A stretch of DNA of 64,000 nucleotides, from positions 243,136,949-243,200,948 of the forward strand of contig CAKMRJ010005523.1 of assembly GCA_928212115.1 (NCBI GenBank). The letters are read 5' to 3'. Made by a program: the position numbers and the translations under genes. The stretch comes from Lactuca virosa. Lineage: Eukaryota > Streptophyta > Magnoliopsida > Asterales > Asteraceae. The notes beneath the pieces are model-generated. The model did no database searches and was not told where the DNA came from. It was given only the letters and a program-made list of their open reading frames with translations. This document shows, one piece after another, positions 57,269 through 64,000 of the stretch. Within the stretch, counting starts at the first letter, position 1; every line of letters begins with the position of its first letter.

Positions 57269-60200
57269 TTAATGAGTTTTGGAGTTTATAGGCTCCGAGT
57301 TAGGTTTTGGGACAAAGGCACGAGTCTTAGACTTCGGTTGTGACTTTTGAGCAGCAGATGGTTTGGAAGGTTTGTTCCGAGATTCCTTAGGAAACAAATA
57401 GAAGGCCATGGTTTTTTCATCTATCCAATAGTCATACTCAATGACACAAGTATTTGGAACGACTTTTCTCATACATTCAATTTCCGGAGTACTGGGAACC
57501 ACTATGTCTCTCGGAATTGCAGTTTCATCATTGTGATTTTTACTTTCCAAACAAGTTTTTGTTTTGAAGATTTTTGAGAGACTGTTTTTTTAACAACTTG
57601 TTTTTTGGTTGATGGTACATTTGGTTTTGAAAACTGTTGAGGTTTGAAAATTTTACCATCAGCTTTGGCTATGAAAACGGATGAAACATACCGAGGAGAG
57701 TTGGTTCGGACAGATGTAGTGCTTACAATAGGCTTTTTCGGGGTGGGACTGACCACTTTATTTTGTTCTACAGGACTGGAAGAATTGGAAGGCCTCTTGA
57801 GGATCTTAGTGGGTGCGAAGGTGTTTTGACTCTTAGTTGATGAATGAGCAGTCCGAGATACACCCTTTTTGGAGTTTTCAAGGAATCTAGAATTTTGTCT
57901 TGATTTAACTTCCTTTTTGTGAGCATTCTGAGCTTCTACCTTAGGATCAACAATATCTTTCCTATTCAACATGGGTTTTCTTTTGGAATGAGGCAAAGAT
58001 TTGGAGGTTTGTCCTACTGAAGGGTTGTTGAACACAGGCTTAATTGGAACTAGTTTTGTTTTGGAAATCACTTGGGGTTCAGAATCACATGAGATTGACT
58101 CATCAACATCACTATCTAAGGATGCCCAAACACACTCAGAGAATTCAGATCCAGTTGTCTCCAGAAAAATTTCCTCAACAACACAGTTGTTAGGAGGGTT
58201 GTGTTTCGGATTTTGAACGACAGGGTTTGGAATACTAGAGTGCGGTTCCAAGGTCCGATTCAGGTCCAGGTTTGTCAGAGGCGGAAAAAATTCATGGAAT
58301 CGGGACACTTGACAACTATAGGCTGAAACTCAGGAATCAATGATGCAAATTGGTCAGGAGTCTCAGGAAGAGGTGACAAAGGCGAGACAGGGGTGTCCGA
58401 ATGTTTGATGTTCGAAACGTCTCCCATAAAAGTTAGGGTTTGTAACTCCTTCAAGGGACGAGAAATAGGTTTCGGAAACTCGCTTCCGAGACCAGGTGCT
58501 TTTGACCAAGGATGACGAAAATTGTGAGTCATCCGTTCATTTGTTTCAAGAATGTCTATGGAATGGTGCAAAGTATCTATTTTAGCATTGAGACATTTGT
58601 TAACAGGAATTAAAACATTTCTTTCAGAATAAGTGATTTCACATTTGTCTTTAAGAATGATACATTCATCTTGTGACATTACAAGCTCTCGTTCTAAAGA
58701 CTCTATTTTCAACTTCTTATCCTCAAAGCGTAATCTAAGACGACTTAATTCACTTTCCTTCTTCTCACTGGCTTCTATGGCTGACTCATAGGCTTTGTAA
58801 ATGATGTTCATATCTGATTGGATATGGGTTAGATATGGTTCACAAAGAGATAAGTCAAAATTATTATCAGTAATCATAAGTTTTACCTGTTGAACTATGC
58901 TTCTACCGGGTGGATCGTTGGTAGCCATGTAGCAGTAGTTTGGTTCATCATTTTCATAGTCACCTTCGGATCCAGACGACCAGTAGCCTTCATCACATTC
59001 AATTTCTTGTCGAGCCATAAGACACATGTTCCTACCAGTGGTTAAGTCATCATCATCTCCAGACGACCAATACCCTTCTACATCCCTTGATACAGTGGTA
59101 ACAAAAGCCTTTTCACTTTCTGCCATTTCTTGAGCTCGACGTGAATAGTAAGCAGAGTCCTTGATCTTGGGTTTCTGTGGAACTTCGGCTAAGCAATCTT
59201 TGGAAAAGTGATTTGCATGGCCACATTTGTGACATATAATCTTGGGTTTTTCAGACTTCGGAGGTTGTGATGGTTCTGAGGTGTGATTTGGTGTAGGAAG
59301 GTTAGGCTTGTAGGATGGTGGGTTTTCTGAAGGTTTGTTGAATGGTTGATGATTATTTTGGTGAGGAGCCTGGAAATGGTTGTTTTGGTGAGGAGTCTGG
59401 AAACGATTGTTATATGGCTTGTTGAAAGAACGGTTGTATTTCATGGAAAGCAAAGCAAACTCTTGTTGGAAATGGAGTTCAGAGTCCATTTCATCAGGGT
59501 TAAGATCATCCATTGGTTGATAGTTAGTGTTTGTGGGAGCAGGAATAGTTGGAGGTGAGGGTTGAACAGGAGGGATGTAAGGACGAACATCAGTGAGAGG
59601 GTCCAAAACAGCAAGGTTCGGAGTATGTGGATCGTATAAACTGACTAGAGCTAGAGGGCCTCCAATGAGTTCACGTAGGGTTTGAGAAACATTTGATTCA
59701 TGACCTTGAAGTTCATCGAAAAGTTGGTAGAGCTTTAGCTTTTTTAGAGATCCATTGCTCTGAAGACATGATTTCACATTTCCCCATCCCTTTTCAAGGC
59801 TGTTAATGAACTTGAGGTTGTATTCAAGTGGGGTTCGGACTATCCCATGGGATGTCATGTTGTTGATGACGATTCGGTATCCGTTTGAGAGTGAGGCAAC
59901 AGATTCACTAGGTGTTGTAGTGAAAGTGTCGAATTCATTGACAACCGAGGTTAGACGCTTATCCTTCATGTTCCCTGAACCTTAGAACAAATCCTGAAGT
60001 GCGTCCCAAATCTCTTTTTGCAGACTTGCACAGTTTGATGTGCTCAAAGAGAGAAGGTGGATCACCAAACACCATTTCTGAAAAGGCAACTTGATCGTCA
60101 TGCAACTTTTCAAGGTCATCAGCAGTGAGAGGTGCTTGTCGTTGTTGATCCTGTACCAAGAGAGTTGTAGCAGCATCTCTAACAATGGTTCGAACTGGAA

Positions 60201-60384
60201 CATGGGGATCTTATTTAACGGATCTCCAGATAGATTCACCTTTTTCTTTTCCAAGTAAAAACCTTTCCATTCTGACTTTCCAGTGATCATACTCTTCAAC
60301 AACTAGCAGCGGGGCATGTGTAGGGCAACCCACGCTATTTGTTATTTGGATTGAGTACATTTGTTGAGAATTAGAAGCAACCAT
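57269..60384 (-). pseudogene. gag: Copia gag and linker, outer element
   Basis: The likely start is the ATG at 60384 (MVASNSQQMYSIQITNSVG). The N-terminal block with YDHWKVRMERFLLG stops at 60211. The capsid continues in other frames at 60159-59959 and in a long frame 59969-58275 with ESNVSQTLRELIGGPLALV. The zinc knuckle is CHKCGHANHFSKDC (about 59235-59194), followed by two GYWSSG acidic patches. A long helical tail follows (about 58870-58550), with ELSRLRLRFEDKKLKIESLE. The linker 58308-57269 is Lys/Ser/Pro-rich with WIDEKTMAFYLFPKESRNKP before the protease. This is the same architecture as the inner element's gag. Confidence 0.88.
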
Positions 60385-60515
60385 TGAAGTTAAGATATCT
60401 TGAGAAAAAGTGGTATATAGAAGAACTTTTATCCTGAACACAGAAATGATCGGAATACCAAGGTAATCTCGAATCAACTATAATATGTTTTTATGGATTC
60501 AAAGGACAACCACTC
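60385..60515 (-). mobile_element. Short leader of the outer copia element
   Basis: About 130 bases lie between the primer site and the gag start at 60384. An open frame extends upstream of the chosen ATG to 60477, but the chosen ATG fits the inner element's gag length and starts the conserved part. Confidence 0.6.
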
Positions 60516-60530
60516 AAGCTCTGATACCAA
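60516..60530 (-). other. Primer binding site of the outer copia element
   Basis: The minus strand reads TTGGTATCAGAGCTT. It matches the initiator-tRNA site at its start and lies one base from the 5' LTR. Confidence 0.9.
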
Positions 60531-60531
60531 T

Positions 60532-61178
60532 TGTGAGAACAAGGATCTGATTGCGTAGGGACAAGTCTTGAAGACTCAAACATTGAGTTAATGCTTAAGA
60601 TCAATATTTGCTTCTGATTATACGTTCCAGTCAAGTCTGGCAAGACCAATCAAGACTTGAAGATGAAGATCAACAAATTACTTCAAGTATTAAATATGAG
60701 ACTAAGAGTATAATTAAGTTAAAGACAATAAATGAACACAAGGAATGTTTGAAAGAATGATTTGAGAGAAAGGTGCAAGTGAAATAAATGTGAAAATATC
60801 TATCTTTTTGTGGAACAATATGTCCTATATTATTGTCATTAAATACTCCTTATATAGGAGAAGGAGTTACATCGGATAAACCAAGTTACTTACATAGGAC
60901 CGGATAAAGTGATTACTTCTGACACTTCTGATTATCCATTTGACAAAATAAACTTAGTCCTATGAACTGTTACATCAAGTAAAAGACAAGAATAATAAAT
61001 GTAAAGACAGATAGACTGATTCAGAACCATACACCATTTCGGAACATTAGCACTTGATCATTTTCTCTATTTCGGACACCAACTTGACTCTAGACCACAG
61101 ACTGACTCCTGACCGAGAACTGACTTCGGAACAATCAAAAGATAGAGATTGCTAGAGGTTCACTTTCAGGTTCCAACA
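60532..61178 (-). repeat. 5' LTR of the outer copia element
   Basis: It runs TGTGAGAACAAGG to GGTTCCAACA on the plus strand and is the partner of 34550-35195. A TATA box (minus strand TATATAAGG) is at 60848-60856. Followed by ACTAG at 61179-61183, the right target duplication. The CGGAC/TTCGGAA words typical of this element lie near 61020-61135. Confidence 0.95.
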
Positions 61179-61691
61179 ACTAGGGACCTCATAAACATCA
61201 AGAAATGCTAACCTAAGCTTCTAGAGTAGCTTTTACTCACAAGAATCAACCCATGGGACCAAAATATGCCAAAACCCTAAGCTAAGCTAGATCTAAGCAA
61301 TGATAAAGGTTGAAACTTTAAACCTTCTGGAAGATGATGAAGAAGGGTAGAATTTGGATCTACAAGCGCCAAGCTAACCAACACTTCTTCATTGACCTCC
61401 TTTTTCTTTAATATGAACCAAAAACACACCAAATCACTCAAAGGGGTCAAGAATCTCAATAATGGGGCTAGGTTTTTGAGGGTACTGCTTTAGAGGATGG
61501 AGGCTGAAGATAAGGACAGCCTCAAGGGAGATAATAAGGTTTTATAGGGTCCAAACTCTTAAATTTAGGGGTTGTATCCTGCATGAATACGCCCTGCGTA
61601 CAATATGTATGCACTACATACTTAATAAGATCCTGTGTCCAAATTAACAAAGTACGGCCCCGCGTACTTCCCTAGTTATGCCCCACATAAT
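61179..61691 (-). repeat. LTR of gypsy element F, second part
   Basis: This continues the LTR interrupted at 34549. A TATA-like box on the minus strand (CCTATAAAACC) lies at about 61541-61551. GTACGCAGGG and GTACGCGGGG words (minus strand) occur near 61600-61665, as in LTR D. It ends where the next copia LTR begins, so its outer end is not in view. Confidence 0.65.
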
Positions 61692-62464
61692 TGAAGGGTT
61701 TTGAGCATTCTAATACTCCTAAGGTGTACATGCAACCCTAGAAACCTTGGATCTATGTTTTACTAAGATACATGCAAATTTGATTTTCCAAGATTCTTAA
61801 CCTAACTAGCATGGCATGGGGAACTTTGAAACATAAAAGCTAGTAGAAGAACATACCTTTTTGTTGCTTGGATTCCTTGAGAACTTTGTGAGCCTAGCAC
61901 CCCAAATGTGATGCCTCAATTGTTTCACACAACACCACAACTCTTGGAATAACTTTGAGATAAGTACACTATCACTCAAAATCGGCTAGCCCTCTTATTC
62001 TACACATAGTGCCGATTTTGGTAGCCCATGGGGTCCTTTTATAGTTGTGTCACAAGTAGGGTTACAACATGTAAAGCCTATTTGACATGGCTTTTCATAT
62101 TCCATGATCCATGGGTATATAACCTCCATGGACAATCCATGGGGCACGTTATGGGTTTTAGCCCAATTCAATAAACCATGGATCATTAGCCCACTAAAAG
62201 AATGGATGATTTACACAATCAACCCCGTATATTTAATTAGTCTCCTTTTTTATCACCAAATTAATTCTAAATTAACTCTTGATCAAAACTAATTAAATAA
62301 TATTATTAATATATTAGAACTTATAATATATTAATAAACCTTAAGTGTCCTTTCTCTCATTTTGTCTATCCAAGTGTTGCAATGCCATGCAACCCAAATG
62401 GACCATGCCAACCGGGTCAAGTACATTCCAGAAATAGTTATGAACTTAGACACCTAATCCAACA
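61692..62464 (-). repeat. 3' LTR of a minus-strand copia element (A/B-C family)
   Basis: Read on the minus strand, it starts TGTTGGATTAGGTG right after a purine tract (62465-62480) and ends near 61692 with a form of AAAACCC...CA that has decayed. It aligns with the ends and middle blocks of LTR A and LTRs B and C, including the AATTAAGAGTTAATTTAG-type and GGGCTAATGATCCATGG blocks. The left end is approximate. Confidence 0.8.
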
Positions 62465-63339
62465 GTCTCCCACTTGGATAAGTCTAATAACTATAACTGC
62501 AAGAATGACTTCAGGAACCGATCAGCAATAGTAGCTCTTTCAAAGTCTCGCAGAACTGAGATGATGATGATACGCCATTTAAGATAAGTGATCATATAAT
62601 CCTCTGTTCTAGATATCAGCCAGACAGATACATGGAACAATGTCGTACTTATTGTCCAGTAGTTTGTTTCCCGATTTCCGATTTGTTTGACATAGAACTT
62701 AATCGAACACATCAATTTAGTTCTGACCGGGCCCGGTACATAGGTCACAACAAAATCATGGAGGGGCCCAGATATCGCTTCTAATCCAAGAAGGAACATA
62801 TAAACTTCGACTCATATGCTTGTTCTACTACTTGTTGAATCATACACAAAGGCACGTTTTATAACATCGAGTTACCAATGCGTTTTCGTACAATCAATGT
62901 ATAACCAAATCATAGTCAACAACTCATATCTCTAGGTTTGAAGACTTATATGATATTACCGTCTCACGATCATTCGAGATAAATTCCATGAAGTGATACA
63001 AGTGAGTGTGGGTTGAATCCAATACTAAGAACTTATGAGCACTCATGAATGTTGTAGCAACTCTTGCTATGTCCAACACTTTAGACATATACAAGCCAGC
63101 TTCATGATAGTCTTCATTCATATCTACTTCCAACATATGACCGACTGTGGAGAATTTGAATAATATGATATATCATAACATAATTATTCTGGAAGTCAAA
63201 ACATGGAAAATGAAATGATAGTAAAAGATTGACAGAAGATAGCAACACTTTACTTATAAATAAACAACAACTTTTATTTATCATCAAATGTCAATTACAC
63301 TTTACAAATTTCAAAGCTATCTAATTTCTAAAACTAATA
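62465..63339 (-). mobile_element. 3' noncoding tail of the right-hand copia element
   Basis: About 870 bases lie between the RNase H stop and the 3' LTR, matching 1-796 and 10930-11733 in reverse. Shared blocks include GGGCCCCTCCATGATT and the CATGAAGTGAT stretch. Short frames here are not conserved between copies. Its preservation in three copies suggests a role in cis, such as packaging or 3'-end formation, but this is inference. Confidence 0.75.
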
Positions 63340-63990
63340 TCATCCTTTAGCCCTATGCGCCTCGCATGCTGAAAGATGCTTAACCCTCCCCAGTCCCTTC
63401 GTGAGGGGATCTGCTGGGTTCTCATCCGATGATACCCTCTTTTCCACGAGGAGTCCTTTTTCTATTCGATGTCTGATGAAATGGTATTTTCTGTCGATGT
63501 GTCTGGATCTTCCGTGATCCCTTGGTTCCTTGGCTAAGGCAACTGCACTTTCACTATCACAAAAAATCTCCATAGGCTCCTTTATAGCTGGTACAACTCC
63601 AAGGTCTCCAATGAAGTTCTTTATCCATATAGCCTCCTTTGCTGCCTCGCTTGCCGCTATATACTCTTATTCGTAAGTTGAATCAACCACTGTCTCCTGC
63701 TTGGAACTTTTCCAAGTAATTGCTCCTCCGTTTAAGGTAAAGACCCAGCCTGACTGAGAGCGGAAATTATCCTTATCAGTCTGAAAGATAGCATCACTAT
63801 ACCCTACTACTCTCAATTCATCACTCTCACCGAGTGTAAGAACCCAGTCCTTAGTCCTCCACATGTACTTGAGAATGTTCTTTACCGCAGTCCAGTGAGC
63901 CTTTCCCAGGGTTCCCCTGATATCTGCTGACCATGCTCAACGCAAAGGCCACATCAGGACGAGTACAAGTCATAGAATACATGATCGAGC
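63340..63990 (-). pseudogene. pol: Copia RNase H end of pol, partial
   Basis: On the minus strand the frame 63864-63667 carries GYSDAIFQTDKDNFRSQSGW and ITWKSSKQETVVDSTYE. After a TAA at 63667-63669 it continues with EYIAASEAAKEAIW and 63573-63340 with IFCDSESAVALAKEP and NPADPLTKGL. These are the C-terminal RNase H motifs of copia polymerase. The first stretch near 63980 reads MYSMTCTRPDV, the block just before RNase H. One in-frame stop is present, and the 5' part of the element is outside the window. Confidence 0.9.
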
Positions 63991-64000
63991 CTACAGCGGA

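Overview
The window is a plant nuclear repeat region made almost entirely of nested LTR retrotransposons. I found no convincing host gene, tRNA gene or CRISPR array. Several features point to a large plant genome: initiator-Met-tRNA primer sites beside LTRs, a Ty3/gypsy chromovirus with a C-terminal chromodomain (Tekay/Del type), an Athila/Tat-type LTR with a tRNA-Asp-like primer site, and Ty1/copia elements with long Gag tails and an extra 3' ORF. The dense 11-mer ACTCGNCGAGT in one LTR family reminds me of lettuce (Lactuca, Asteraceae). That assignment is from memory and is tentative.

Layout. Positions 1-1606 are the 3' end of a copia element (A), inserted in a decayed plus-strand gypsy element (G). 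G resumes at 1607-1828, is interrupted by a second copia element of the same family (B-C, 1829-12507), and continues at 12508-16815. B-C itself carries a solo LTR (H, 3179-6166). G ends in LTR D (16816-19294), which is followed by a primer site and a second leader, so LTR D is shared between two internal regions. A truncated Athila-like piece follows (about 20037-22960), then a minus-strand gypsy element (F). F's leader is split by a young Tekay element (23530-32975, target duplication GTTAA). F's LTR is split by a large minus-strand copia element (34550-61178, target duplication ACTAG). That outer copia element is split in its RNase H by a plus-strand copia element (40031-53936). The inner element's integrase is in turn split by a 342-bp fragment of plastid 16S rRNA DNA (44399-44740). 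The window closes in the 3' end of another minus-strand copia element (61692-64000) of the A/B-C family.

Coding state. The Tekay element is the only nearly intact one. Its gag-pol frame is broken by two TAG codons and by a 67-nt GT-AG segment whose removal keeps the frame exactly. The other elements have stops and frameshifts. Both large copia elements carry the same unusual set: a Gag coiled-coil tail, a DSA protease motif, and a roughly 1,300-1,480 codon ORF between RNase H and the 3' LTR.

Most striking are (1) the intron-like segment, (2) the plastid rDNA inside an integrase, (3) short CpG-containing words, different for each element family, repeated dozens of times through LTRs and coding regions, and (4) the shared downstream ORF.
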